DNA of 34,188 nt from Marmoricola sp. (GTDB taxonomy: Bacteria > Actinomycetota > Actinomycetes > Propionibacteriales > Nocardioidaceae), in contig JAOPXD010000105.1 in the NCBI GenBank assembly GCA_025965315.1, positions 1 through 34,188 of the forward strand, read 5' to 3'. Shown here piece after piece: positions 1 through 6,995 of the stretch. Within the stretch, counting starts at the first letter, position 1, and every line of letters starts with the position of its first letter. The translations under genes were made by a program, and so were the position numbers. The notes below the pieces were generated by a model. The model saw nothing but the letters and a program-made list of their open reading frames with translations. It was not told where the DNA came from and did no database searches.

Positions 1-14
1 GGTAGGAAGGACCG

Positions 15-509
15 GTGCCACAGGTCACCGTCGTACTGGGCGACATCACCACCCAGCAGGTCGATGCGGTCGTGAACGCCGCGAACAACGGCATGCGCGG
101 AGGGGGTGGCGTCGACGGTGCTATCCATCGTGCCGGAGGCAGGGCCGTGATGGCGGACTGCGTCGAGCGCTTCCCGAACGGCCTGGCCACCGGCGATGCC
201 GGCTGGACCACAGCCGGGCTGATGCCAGCGCGCTGGGTCATCCACACCGTCGGTCCGCGGTACGCCGCTGGCCTGGGCGATCGGGCGCTGCTGACCTCCT
301 GCTACCGCCGGTGTCTCGAGGTCGCTGACGAGCTCGGAGCCGCGACGGTGGCCTTCCCGTTGATCAGCGCAGGCGTGTACGGCTGGCCGGTCGACGACGC
401 GCTTCTGGCTGCCGTCGAAACGCTCCGTACGACGCAGAGTCAGGTGCAGGAAGCCCGGATCGTCGCGTTCAGCCAAGCCACGTTCGACCTGGTCACCGCG
501 GCTCTCTGA
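15..509 (+). CDS. Macrodomain protein (ADP-ribose / O-acetyl-ADP-ribose hydrolase family)
   Basis: This 164-residue protein is essentially one macrodomain. The N-terminal strand and adenosine-binding segment (GDITTQQVDAVVNAAN, residues 9-24) is followed by the glycine-rich GGGGVDGAIHRAGG loop (29-42). The distal diphosphate-binding loop LISAGVYGWP lies at about 116-125. Proteins of this type bind ADP-ribose and often deacetylate O-acetyl-ADP-ribose or remove mono-ADP-ribose from targets in the cytoplasm. The length fits a stand-alone macrodomain. The start is GTG at 15, preceded by a GGAAGG ribosome-binding site at 5-10. The gene ends 18 bases from a convergent secreted-protein gene. A decayed homologue of its C-terminal third lies near 3403-3555. 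The family is clear; the in vivo substrate is not. Confidence 0.93.
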   Translation: MPQVTVVLGDITTQQVDAVVNAANNGMRGGGGVDGAIHRAGGRAVMADCVERFPNGLATGDAGWTTAGLMPARWVIHTVGPRYAAGLGDRALLTSCYRRCLEVADELGAATVAFPLISAGVYGWPVDDALLAAVETLRTTQSQVQEARIVAFSQATFDLVTAAL

Positions 510-527
510 TTTCGAGGCGAACGGCCG

Positions 528-1331
528 TCATTTCACCTTGACGGTCGGACTCCGGTCAGCGGTCGCCTGACCCGACTTCGGCACGATCACGGCCGGGGAC
601 TCGGCGTAGTACTTACCCGGGCCAACCTTCACACTGAAAGCACCAGAGCTGCTCGTCTTGCGCGTCGTGACCTTCTTGTCCGCGCCGGGCCTGACCTTCC
701 AGACCGTCACAGTGCGTCCGGACGAGAGTCCCGGGAAGCCGGGCGAGACCAGCTGACCAGCAACGCGCTTCGGGCTCTTCAGAGCGCTGAGGACCAGCGA
801 GCGAGCGCCCTTGGGGCAGCCGTTGGCCGTGAACGCCTTCAGCTCGGGACACTTGTCCTTAAAGACGTTGACGTAGTCGCCGTCACCATCATCAGCAGTC
901 AGCCCGTTGTAGAGCAGGGTCTTGCTGTCGCAGGACTTCGCGACCATCGTCCACGACGAGATCACGTTGCCCAGCGGGCGCTCCAGCGTGAAGACCGCCG
1001 TCATCGGTTGGCCAGCGGGGATCGGGTAGGTGCCCGTCGTCGGACCGTAGGAGCTGCTGGCGAAGAGTCCCCAGCTGCTGGTCCCATCTTCGAACCCCGT
1101 CGCGTTCTGATTCATGTACACCAGGCCGCCCGAGCTGACGACGGTGTGCGCGACATAGGTCCCGGAGAGGCCCGCGAACTTGGTGTCCAAGGACCACGCG
1201 TCGTCGGCGCATCCGACTTCTGAGACGTGGGTGACCTTCCAGCTCTCACCGGCGGCCTGGCTCGGCGCTACGCCCAGGGAGAGAAACCCGAGGACCAGGG
1301 GCACCAGAAAGATCCAAGAACGCTTCGTCAT
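528..1331 (-). CDS. Secreted protein with a DxDGD calcium-loop-like motif, paralogue A
   Basis: This is a predicted exported protein of about 267 residues. It has an N-terminal signal peptide (positively charged start, hydrophobic stretch to about residue 25, then PSQAAGE). Near the middle is DDGDGDYVNVFKDKCP, which looks like a thrombospondin type-3 calcium loop. Conserved cysteines flank it. The C-terminal about 90 residues look like a beta-sandwich that ends in a KVK tail. It is closely similar along its whole length to the next gene upstream. The ATG at 1331 is preferred over the GTG at 1337 because it aligns with the paralogue's start and follows an AAGGTGAAG site. The GTG option would overlap the upstream stop by four bases. 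Function is unknown; a cell-surface or extracellular role is inferred. Confidence 0.85.
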   Translation of the reverse strand: MTKRSWIFLVPLVLGFLSLGVAPSQAAGESWKVTHVSEVGCADDAWSLDTKFAGLSGTYVAHTVVSSGGLVYMNQNATGFEDGTSSWGLFASSSYGPTTGTYPIPAGQPMTAVFTLERPLGNVISSWTMVAKSCDSKTLLYNGLTADDGDGDYVNVFKDKCPELKAFTANGCPKGARSLVLSALKSPKRVAGQLVSPGFPGLSSGRTVTVWKVRPGADKKVTTRKTSSSGAFSVKVGPGKYYAESPAVIVPKSGQATADRSPTVKVK

Positions 1332-1333
1332 GG

Positions 1334-2143
1334 TCACTTCACCTTCACCTTGTTGCTGGTATCGGCCGAGGTCTGGCCGGAGGTCGGGACGATCACAGCA
1401 GGAGATTTCGCGTAGTACCGACCCGCGCCGACCTTCGCGCTGAAGGCACCAGAGCTGCTCGTCTTACGGGTCGCGACCTTCTTGTCCGCGCCTGGCTTGA
1501 CCTTCCAGATGGTCACGGTGCGACCGGAGATCAGGCCGGGGAAGCCGGGCGAGACCAGCTGACCCGCAACCCGCTTCGGGTTCTTCAGAGCGCTGAGCAC
1601 CAGCGACCTGTTTGCCTTCGGGCAGCCGATGGCGGTGAAGCCCTGTACGTCGGGGCACTTGTCCTTGTAGACGTTGACGTAGTCGCCGTCACCGTCGGAG
1701 GAGGTCAGTCCGTTGTAGAGCATGGTCTTGCTGTCGCAGGACTTCGTCACCATCGTCCACGACGACAGCACGTTGCCCTTCGGACGCTCCAGCGTGAAGA
1801 CGACCTTCATCGGATGACCGGCAGGGATCGGCCAGGTGCCGTTGGTCGGCCCGTAGCTCGAGTCGTTGTAGAGACCCCAGCCATCGCCCCCGTTCGAGGG
1901 GCTGCCCGCGTCCTCGTTCATGTAGACGAGCCCTTGCGAGCTGACCACGGTGTGGGCGATGTAGTTGTTGCCGCCGTCGAGGCCCGAGAAGTTCACCGAC
2001 AACTCCGTGCCGCCCGAAGCGCAGGAGGCTGTCGTGATCTTGTGCGCCTTGAAGAGCTCACCGGACGCCTGGCTGGGGCCGACCCCGACCCAGAGGAAGC
2101 CGACGATCAGCGGCAGTACGAAGAGCCAGGACCTTTTGAGCAT
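1334..2143 (-). CDS. Secreted protein with a DxDGD calcium-loop-like motif, paralogue B
   Basis: This 269-residue exported protein is the promoter-proximal member of a tandem pair. Its signal peptide (MLKRSWLFVLPL, cleavage likely after PSQA) and core blocks (AHTVVSS, YGPT, FTLERP, KSCDSKT, LYNGLT) match the neighbouring gene. SDGDGDYVNVYKDKCP again resembles a thrombospondin type-3 calcium-binding loop. Divergence is concentrated between the signal peptide and AHTVVSS, where this copy has an asparagine/glycine-rich stretch. The start is ATG at 2143, with GAGGGAAC just upstream. The two genes almost certainly share one transcript. No enzymatic motif is visible, so I assign no function beyond secreted and possibly calcium-binding. 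Confidence 0.87.
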   Translation of the reverse strand: MLKRSWLFVLPLIVGFLWVGVGPSQASGELFKAHKITTASCASGGTELSVNFSGLDGGNNYIAHTVVSSQGLVYMNEDAGSPSNGGDGWGLYNDSSYGPTNGTWPIPAGHPMKVVFTLERPKGNVLSSWTMVTKSCDSKTMLYNGLTSSDGDGDYVNVYKDKCPDVQGFTAIGCPKANRSLVLSALKNPKRVAGQLVSPGFPGLISGRTVTIWKVKPGADKKVATRKTSSSGAFSAKVGAGRYYAKSPAVIVPTSGQTSADTSNKVKVK

Positions 2144-2402
2144 GAGGTTCCCTCCGAGACACCGAGATGATGAGTACTTCGGATGCTAGGAGGGTTTGCG
2201 CTGTTTGGGAATGGGCTGGACGGGCCTTGCTAGTGAGCCCGGACGCACAACTTGTTCGACCCGTACACCTCCAACGCGATCACCAGCGTCAACTCCTTCG
2301 GCCCGAAGTTGGGACCGGGCCAGATCGACAAAAGCCCCACACCGTCCACCCACGGTCCGTAATGTCCGATCAGACGGGTTCTCTGGGAAGGACAAGGCGC
2401 GC

Positions 2403-2936
2403 ATGACGTTCAGCGACGAATTGAAGCAGCTCCAGGAAGAGGTCGCCACGGATACCGTCCGCGACAACGACCGGAAGACGAAGGAGTCCCCGCTCATCAT
2501 CGAGGCCGGGAGTTGGCTTCGCGAGGCGGCCGATGAACTCGCTCGCCGCAATGTCCCACTGACTGACGTTTGTTCGGCGCACAAGGTCCGGATCAGCTGG
2601 ACATGGCCCGCACGACGCACGCGAACATCTGGCTGGATCCTCAAATGCGGCGAGGCCGACCTGCTCTTGCGCCCAGATGGCTGGCTGGCTGCGCTACATC
2701 GCTGTAGTGACCCGAATGCAACCTTGTGCGCGTGCAGATTCAGTCGCTCGAAAGGACCCGTGCCGCCTGGGGTCTATCTGCCTCTGAGTGACACCGGTGA
2801 GGTCCCGGATGGTGAACAACAACTGATGGTGAGGACACAGGTCGAGGGCGAACTCACGAACCTGCCGTTCGCCCGGTGGTTGGCGGAGCAGGTCGTAATC
2901 CTTACGTACAAAGCCGAACTCGCCCGCCGGAGGTGA
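2403..2936 (+). CDS. Hypothetical protein, 177 residues
   Basis: This protein is not recognised. It begins MTFSDELKQLQEEVATD, likely an amphipathic helix, and continues with a mixed alpha/beta region. There is a cysteine cluster in the middle (CSDPNATLCACRF) and a helical C-terminus (ARWLAEQVVILTYKAEL). There is no signal peptide or membrane segment, so it is probably cytoplasmic. The ATG at 2403 is chosen because AAGGACAAGG lies just upstream; the frame stays open further upstream, but that part is arginine/threonine-rich and looks non-coding. The gene stands alone between the secreted pair, transcribed leftward, and a convergent small secreted gene. Confidence is in the reading frame only. 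Confidence 0.6.
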   Translation: MTFSDELKQLQEEVATDTVRDNDRKTKESPLIIEAGSWLREAADELARRNVPLTDVCSAHKVRISWTWPARRTRTSGWILKCGEADLLLRPDGWLAALHRCSDPNATLCACRFSRSKGPVPPGVYLPLSDTGEVPDGEQQLMVRTQVEGELTNLPFARWLAEQVVILTYKAELARRR

Positions 2937-3001
2937 AATGAAGAGCAGCACAGTTCGGTCCCGGGCTCATCGAATTTGCCCAGAGGCGGTCCAGAGTCGG
3001 G

Positions 3002-3268
3002 CTACGGCTTCTCCCAGTGCGGGTGGCTGCGACTGCCCTTGCATACGTAGCGCCGACCCTTCGAGTCGTAACCGTTCTTGTTGTACTTGGCCTTCGGACA
3101 GAACTCGCCGCCGCGAATGCACTTGCCACTGGATGTCTTTGTGCAGGCGCGCATCGAATGCGCGGGCGCTGCCTGGTGGGCGCCGTCAGCAAACGACGCG
3201 GCGGCACCCGGTCCGACGAGTCCGACACCGATCACGAACAGGCTGACAATCAACGACTTGAACTTCAT
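3002..3268 (-). CDS. Small secreted cysteine-containing protein, 88 residues
   Basis: A classical signal peptide (MKFKSLIVSLFVIGVGLVGPGAAASFA) precedes a short mature region with four cysteines at about residues 42, 50, 57 and 76. These could form two disulfides outside the cell. The mature part is basic and rich in lysine, glycine and tyrosine (KYNKNGYDSKGRRYVCKG). Small proteins of this general shape are common in actinobacteria and have no settled function. The start is ATG at 3268, with a weak GGGGC upstream. It is convergent with the hypothetical gene ending at 2936. A secreted peptide with an antimicrobial, adhesive or cell-wall role would fit, but that is speculation. Confidence 0.72.
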   Translation of the reverse strand: MKFKSLIVSLFVIGVGLVGPGAAASFADGAHQAAPAHSMRACTKTSSGKCIRGGEFCPKAKYNKNGYDSKGRRYVCKGSRSHPHWEKP

Positions 3269-3665
3269 GGTTGCCCCACGGGTGAGTTGGGCGGCCGGTG
3301 CTGGGCCGATTGCTCACTGTCTGCCGACATTCGTCTTGTGTCACTCGATCGTCGCCATTGGTCTAGAGAACCTATGGGCACCCCCAGCCGTCTGAAGGGA
3401 TTGACTCATGCCGGCGGTGCCCACAGGGTGCCGATGAGCCGGGCGCGTTAACTGTCGCCTGCCCGCTGATTGGCGCGAGCATCTACGGCTGGCCGCATCA
3501 CGATGCAGTAGCTGATGCCGTTGAGACACTGCGCTGGTCGCCGTCGCGGGTCTGACGAAGCCCTGAACCCTTTGGACTCGAATGACGGGGACCGAATCCC
3601 CGAGCATTGACGTCCCGTCTCTGCATTCAGCCGCAGGTTCGACACAGGGGGTCTAGCGTCGCCAT
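3269..3665. other. Gene-poor stretch containing a macrodomain relic
   Basis: This stretch of nearly 400 bases holds no intact gene. It contains the promoter side of the small secreted gene on its left and the leader of the HNH gene on its right. The one recognisable element is the macrodomain relic at about 3403-3555. A small perfect stem with a seven-base loop at 3586-3602 resembles a tRNA T-arm but no cloverleaf surrounds it. Confidence 0.6.
3403..3555 (+). pseudogene. Decayed macrodomain gene, C-terminal remnant
   Basis: Read from 3403, this frame gives DSCRRCPQGADEPGALTVAC followed by PLIGASIYGWPHHDAVADAV and ETLR, then a stop at 3553-3555. It aligns almost without gaps to SCYRRCLEVADELGAATVAF, PLISAGVYGWPVDDALLAAV and ETLR in the intact macrodomain gene at 15-509. 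The phosphate-binding IYGWP loop is preserved. There is no start, no N-terminal ADP-ribose-binding half and no upstream homology that I can see, and the C-terminal helix and strand after ETLR are lost. This is therefore a truncated paralogue rather than a working gene. The divergence suggests an old duplication or an independently acquired copy. Confidence 0.75.
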
Positions 3666-4562
3666 GTGCCCGAGGTCGAAGCTGAGTTGCAGATGCGCGA
3701 GATCATTGCTCACGTCCTGCTTGCTCGCGCGGAGGCGCAAGGTGGCTTCCTTCGTTGGGAAGACCTTGAGTCGGTGGAGTTGCCAGACGGGCAGCAGATT
3801 CGCGCAGTGGATCCTGGGCGCGGAGGCATCTGGAACCCTGGCAACCTCGAGGCGACTCTGTCGATCCTGACGTCGCCCGACGGTCCGTATGCAGATCGCG
3901 AACTCGAAGGTGGCTTGCTGCGCTATAGCTATCAGGCCGGTCCTGTTGGCGGGAAGAACCTGAAGCTCCGACGGGCACGAGATCTCCAGCTCCCGCTGAT
4001 CCGGTTCAACAAGGTTGCGAAGGGCACCTACGTGCCCATCTATCCCGTGTACGTCGTGGACGACGACCCCGTGGCGCGCGAGTTCACGCTCTCAGTGGAC
4101 TCCTCATTTGGGCCCGCATTGTCTCTCGCGCCGATGTCGGATCTGGAAAGAAGGTACGCGGAGCGCGTTGTAAGGCAGCGAGTGCACCAGCCCGCTTTCC
4201 GCGCGCAGGTCATGCTCGCCTACGGCACACAGTGCTGCATCTGCGTGTTGAAGAAGGCACCGCTGCTCGATGCGGCTCACATCATTGGCGATGGAGAAGC
4301 AGAGGGCGATGCCGTCGTCTCGAACGGACTCAGTCTCTGCAAGATTCACCACGCCGCGTACGACGAGAACCTGATGGGAATCACGCCCGACTGCAGGGTT
4401 GACATCAATGAAGATCTGTTGCACGAGGTCGACGGCCCGATGTTGCTGCACGGCCTTCAGGAGATGCATGGTCGATCCTTGGTCGTGCCTGAACAGCGCT
4501 CGCAACGACCTGATCCGAGCCGACTCGACGTGCGATACGAGCGATTCCTCGCGAGCGCGTAG
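3666..4562 (+). CDS. HNH endonuclease with N-terminal putative modified-DNA reader domain (type IV-like restriction)
   Basis: This is a 298-residue protein with two parts. The C-terminal HNH_2-type nuclease has a CxxC at C190 and C193, the first catalytic histidine in DAAHI (H205), the asparagine in VVSNG (N220), and CKIHH (C225, H228, H229) completing the metal site. The N-terminal 150 residues (IWNPGNLEATLSILTSPDGP, LLRYSYQ, PLIRFNKVAKGTYVPIYPVY) match a domain often paired with this nuclease in actinobacterial putative restriction endonucleases. I read it as an SRA/PUA-like base reader, which is inference. No methyltransferase is adjacent, which fits modification-dependent restriction. The start is GTG at 3666; no strong ribosome site is seen, so the mRNA may be nearly leaderless. 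It is followed by a terminator. Confidence 0.82.
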   Translation: MPEVEAELQMREIIAHVLLARAEAQGGFLRWEDLESVELPDGQQIRAVDPGRGGIWNPGNLEATLSILTSPDGPYADRELEGGLLRYSYQAGPVGGKNLKLRRARDLQLPLIRFNKVAKGTYVPIYPVYVVDDDPVAREFTLSVDSSFGPALSLAPMSDLERRYAERVVRQRVHQPAFRAQVMLAYGTQCCICVLKKAPLLDAAHIIGDGEAEGDAVVSNGLSLCKIHHAAYDENLMGITPDCRVDINEDLLHEVDGPMLLHGLQEMHGRSLVVPEQRSQRPDPSRLDVRYERFLASA

Positions 4563-4634
4563 GCCATCGCCACACGCCGTGACCATGCCAATAAACTCAC
4601 TGCATTTCGCCCAGAATGACGCACGCCAGACGCA

Positions 4635-4668
4635 CGAGGCCCCGTCCACCAAGGTGCACGGGGCCTCG
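4635..4668 (+). terminator. Intrinsic terminator of the HNH gene
   Basis: CGAGGCCCCGT pairs with ACGGGGCCTCG (11 bp), and the inner CACC/GGTG extends the stem. CTCTTT follows on the + strand. It lies between convergent genes and could also work in the other direction. Confidence 0.8.
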
Positions 4669-4711
4669 CTCTTTGGGGTCGACCATCTGGGAGTTGGTCG
4701 GTCCCGCCCTA

Positions 4712-5014
4712 CTAGCCCACCGAGGGCAGGCTCGCCCTTCGCGGCGGCTCGACCGACACCGTCGACTCGATCCGGCCGCCGGCGCCGCCGAGGTTGAGCG
4801 CGACGTACCAGTGGTCGGTGTGCGGGACGTTGATTCGCAGCGGGGACCGCAGCGCCTCACCGCCGTAGTAGCTGACCCGCCTGCCGGCCACGTACGCCCG
4901 GTAGTTCGTCGCGGTCATCAGCATCACGTTCGCGCGGTTGTTCAGGGTGACCACCACAGTGGCGCCGGCCTGGACTTGGCCCAGGTCGTACTTCACGTGC
5001 TCCACGCTGATCAC
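4712..5014 (-). CDS. DUF1883 domain protein
   Basis: This 100-residue protein matches the DUF1883 pattern: YDLGQVQAG near the N-terminus, then VVVTLNNRANVMLMTATNY, the RRVSYYGG core, and HWYVALNLGG before a strand-rich end. The family has no established biochemical role; the predicted fold is a compact beta sandwich. The start is GTG at 5014, and its bases overlap the TGA of the upstream DUF2188 gene (GTGA), so the two are translationally coupled. GAAGGG lies in the end of the upstream gene as a ribosome site. The C-terminal tail PPRRASLPSVG is probably disordered. The co-translated arrangement implies a joint role with the DUF2188 protein. Confidence 0.88.
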   Translation of the reverse strand: MISVEHVKYDLGQVQAGATVVVTLNNRANVMLMTATNYRAYVAGRRVSYYGGEALRSPLRINVPHTDHWYVALNLGGAGGRIESTVSVEPPRRASLPSVG

Positions 5015-5241
5015 CCCTTCGGCGGGAACGGGTCCCCGCCGTAGGAGTCACGGTCACGGATCTTGTTGTCGCGGCCGTGAATGTACAGCTCGGTCTGCTC
5101 CCGACGGGCAGTGGCACGACCAGCATCGGTCGCGTCTGCCTGGGTCGAGTGGACCGAGGACGCCCGCTCTGCTCCGTCACGGATGACGTTCCACTGACCG
5201 TCTTCACGAGGCGTGATGTGCACGCCCTTCTTCTCACTCAT
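5011..5241 (-). CDS. DUF2188 domain protein
   Basis: This 76-residue protein covers the complete DUF2188 pattern. The N-terminal strands (GVHITPREDGQWNVIRDG) are followed by RASSVHSTQADATDAGR, QTELYIHGRDNKIRDRDSYG and the PFPPKG end. DUF2188 proteins are small and cytoplasmic and of unknown function; some have been noted near phage or stress genes. The start is ATG at 5241, six bases after a strong TAAGGAGAAG site, in preference to a far-upstream in-frame start that would pass through hairpins. It is the first gene of a two-gene unit with DUF1883, with a GTGA overlap. Its leader contains the hairpin cluster at 5258-5314. Confidence 0.88.
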   Translation of the reverse strand: MSEKKGVHITPREDGQWNVIRDGAERASSVHSTQADATDAGRATARREQTELYIHGRDNKIRDRDSYGGDPFPPKG

Positions 5242-5257
5242 TCGCTTCTCCTTAGGT

Positions 5258-5314
5258 AACCCATCTGGGTTCAGGTGCCTCTGGCACCTGGCGACCAGGC
5301 CTGGTCGCCAGGTG
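5258..5314 (-). promoter_or_regulatory. Clustered hairpins in the leader of the DUF2188-DUF1883 unit
   Basis: Three inverted repeats are packed together: AACCCA/TGGGTT (5258-5271), CAGGTGCC/GGCACCTG (5272-5290) and a perfect 30-bp palindrome with 15-bp arms centred between 5299 and 5300 (5285-5314, arm CACCTGGCGACCAGG). The second and third share bases 5285-5290, so they cannot form together. The first ends 17 bases before the DUF2188 start codon and directly abuts its ribosome site region. The arrangement resembles an attenuator or protein-binding leader; no known riboswitch is recognised. Confidence 0.55.
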
Positions 5315-5324
5315 GAAGGTGACA

Positions 5325-5352
5325 GCGGGTCCGACAGGTCGCCGGACCCCGC
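5325..5352 (-). terminator. Hairpin after the DyP peroxidase gene
   Basis: GCGGGTCCG pairs with CGGACC(C)CGC across a loop of about nine bases, just past the DyP stop codon at 5367. No clear T-run follows on the minus strand, so termination efficiency is uncertain. Confidence 0.5.
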
Positions 5353-5366
5353 CAGCAACCGTGGAA

Positions 5367-6845
5367 CTACTTCGTCAAGGTTCGGAGACCGGACAGCGAC
5401 GGGGCGAAGAAGTAGCCCCCGCCGACGGTGGTGACCCAGCGGGCGAAGTTGACCTGGCCGTGGCCGGGGACGTTGAAGGGTCCGTCGGGGGTGTCCTGGC
5501 TGATGATGGGGTCCTTGCCGTCGCCGGGCTGCTGGAAGTCTTCGCGGTTGGCCCAGTGGGACTGGACGAACTCGAAGAAGCGGGCGATGGAGGCCTGGTA
5601 GTTGATGAACAGCAGGCCGCGGTCCTGGTTGTCGGGCACGGTCTGGCCGTAGGCGGGCTCACCGGGGGTGAACTCGGGGCCGTAGGCGATTCCACGGCGA
5701 ACCAGGCGGTGCTTGTCGGACGTGTCGCCGTCAGGCAGGACGTCCTTGCGGGGGTTCATCTTGCGGATGTGGGATCCGCGGGGGACGTTGTTGCCGTCGG
5801 GGTCGTCGGTGAAGTCGAAAGCGTTGATGTTCTTCGCATCAAGGATTGCGGGCGCTTCGATGGACGGGTCGGTGAGGGCCGGGTTGCCCGTGACAGGGCA
5901 GTCGGAGACCTGTTCCATCGGTGCGCCGGAGGGCCAGCGGCCGAAGGCCTTGGCGGCGAGCTGATCCGGGGTCAGCCCGATGCCGGGGGCGGCGTTGGCC
6001 ATTGAGGTGTTGAACCCGCCGACGTCCTGGCGGAGCTTGCGGAGCACGACGAAGCTGCCGTTGCGGGTCCAGTCCGGGAGCGGCTGGGGCTGGGGCGGAA
6101 CCGGGGTCGGGTTGTACGGCGTCGGAGCGGGCGGCGGGGTCGAGACAGGCTGACCGCTGATGTTGCCCTCGGAGTCCGGGTACCCGATGAACACGTCGCC
6201 GGGCGGGATGGTGCCACCCTTGCCGGACTTGGTGAACTTCTCGATGGCCGGCTGGGAAACGCCGTCCTTGAACCCGAAGTGCTCGTGCCCGCCGAACGGG
6301 GCGGGGCGGGCGTCGCCGTCCTGGCGGCCGATGATGGTGACGCCGTGGCGGGCGAGCATCTCTTCGATCTTGGTGCGGCGGGCGTCGAGGTCGGCAAGGT
6401 TGTCGCCGGCGAGGATGATGACGGCGTGCGGCTCCGCTCCTCCGGTGAACGGGGCCTGCCAGGTGGAGGGGTCGGACGTGCCGACGTCACCGATGAGGGC
6501 GTTGCGGGCACCCATTCCGGCGGCGAACTCGTCGGGGAACGTCTCGAGGCCCGGTGCGCCGATGAACGCCAGACCGGTGCGGGAGATCAAGATGTTGACC
6601 CAGGTGGACTGCAGCGCGTCGGGGTCGCCGTTGTGGCGGCGGTTCTCACTGAACGCCTCGTTGAAGCGGCGGACCTCAAGGCCGTTCGCGAGCGTCGGCT
6701 CGAGCTCGGTGAGGAACGCCTTGCCGGTGACGGCGTCGGCGCAGTTGATGAAGAGGAAGCGCTCGTGGTCCTTGAAGAACCCGATCGCGCCGCCCTGAAT
6801 GTCTCGGAGCTCTTCGCTCACCTTGATGTCGTTGCTGTTTGTCAT
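5367..6845 (-). CDS. DyP-type heme peroxidase
   Basis: This 492-residue protein belongs to the dye-decolorizing peroxidase family, which uses hydrogen peroxide to oxidise dyes, phenolics and related substrates. The family GxxDG motif is GFKDG (191-195, D194 being the catalytic acid). The proximal heme histidine is H359 in GSHIRKMNPR. The distal arginine lies in HRLVRRG (about 380-384). A proline-rich insertion at about 232-258 is unusual and may be a flexible surface loop. No Tat or Sec signal is present, and no encapsulin gene or obvious encapsulin-targeting tail is seen, so it is probably cytoplasmic. The start is ATG at 6845 with GAAGGGCAC upstream; a start further upstream would add a poor leader. 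A 22-bp palindrome lies about 86 bases upstream. Confidence 0.93.
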   Translation of the reverse strand: MTNSNDIKVSEELRDIQGGAIGFFKDHERFLFINCADAVTGKAFLTELEPTLANGLEVRRFNEAFSENRRHNGDPDALQSTWVNILISRTGLAFIGAPGLETFPDEFAAGMGARNALIGDVGTSDPSTWQAPFTGGAEPHAVIILAGDNLADLDARRTKIEEMLARHGVTIIGRQDGDARPAPFGGHEHFGFKDGVSQPAIEKFTKSGKGGTIPPGDVFIGYPDSEGNISGQPVSTPPPAPTPYNPTPVPPQPQPLPDWTRNGSFVVLRKLRQDVGGFNTSMANAAPGIGLTPDQLAAKAFGRWPSGAPMEQVSDCPVTGNPALTDPSIEAPAILDAKNINAFDFTDDPDGNNVPRGSHIRKMNPRKDVLPDGDTSDKHRLVRRGIAYGPEFTPGEPAYGQTVPDNQDRGLLFINYQASIARFFEFVQSHWANREDFQQPGDGKDPIISQDTPDGPFNVPGHGQVNFARWVTTVGGGYFFAPSLSGLRTLTK

Positions 6846-6930
6846 GACTGTGCCCTTCGACTGTTGTTGTGGTGTCGAAGACCAGGGGCCAGAACAAGGA
6901 CTGAAACGCCACACGCAGTGACGCTCCGAA

Positions 6931-6952
6931 CATTGAGAACGTGTTCACAATG
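6931..6952. promoter_or_regulatory. 22-bp imperfect palindrome, candidate operator for the DyP gene
   Basis: CATTGAGAAC-GT-GTTCACAATG matches its reverse complement at 9 of 10 positions per arm. It lies in the divergent intergenic region, 86 bases before the DyP start, where a repressor or activator dimer would sit. The cognate regulator is not identifiable in the window. Confidence 0.6.
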
Positions 6953-6995
6953 CTTCGGGAAGGGACTATGGTGCAGTTCTGACGCAACACCAGTT

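Noticed and set aside
3586-3602. tRNA T-arm-like stem CGGGG-ACCGAAT-CCCCG
   Set aside because: The loop lacks the TTC start and no anticodon or acceptor stem can be built around it.
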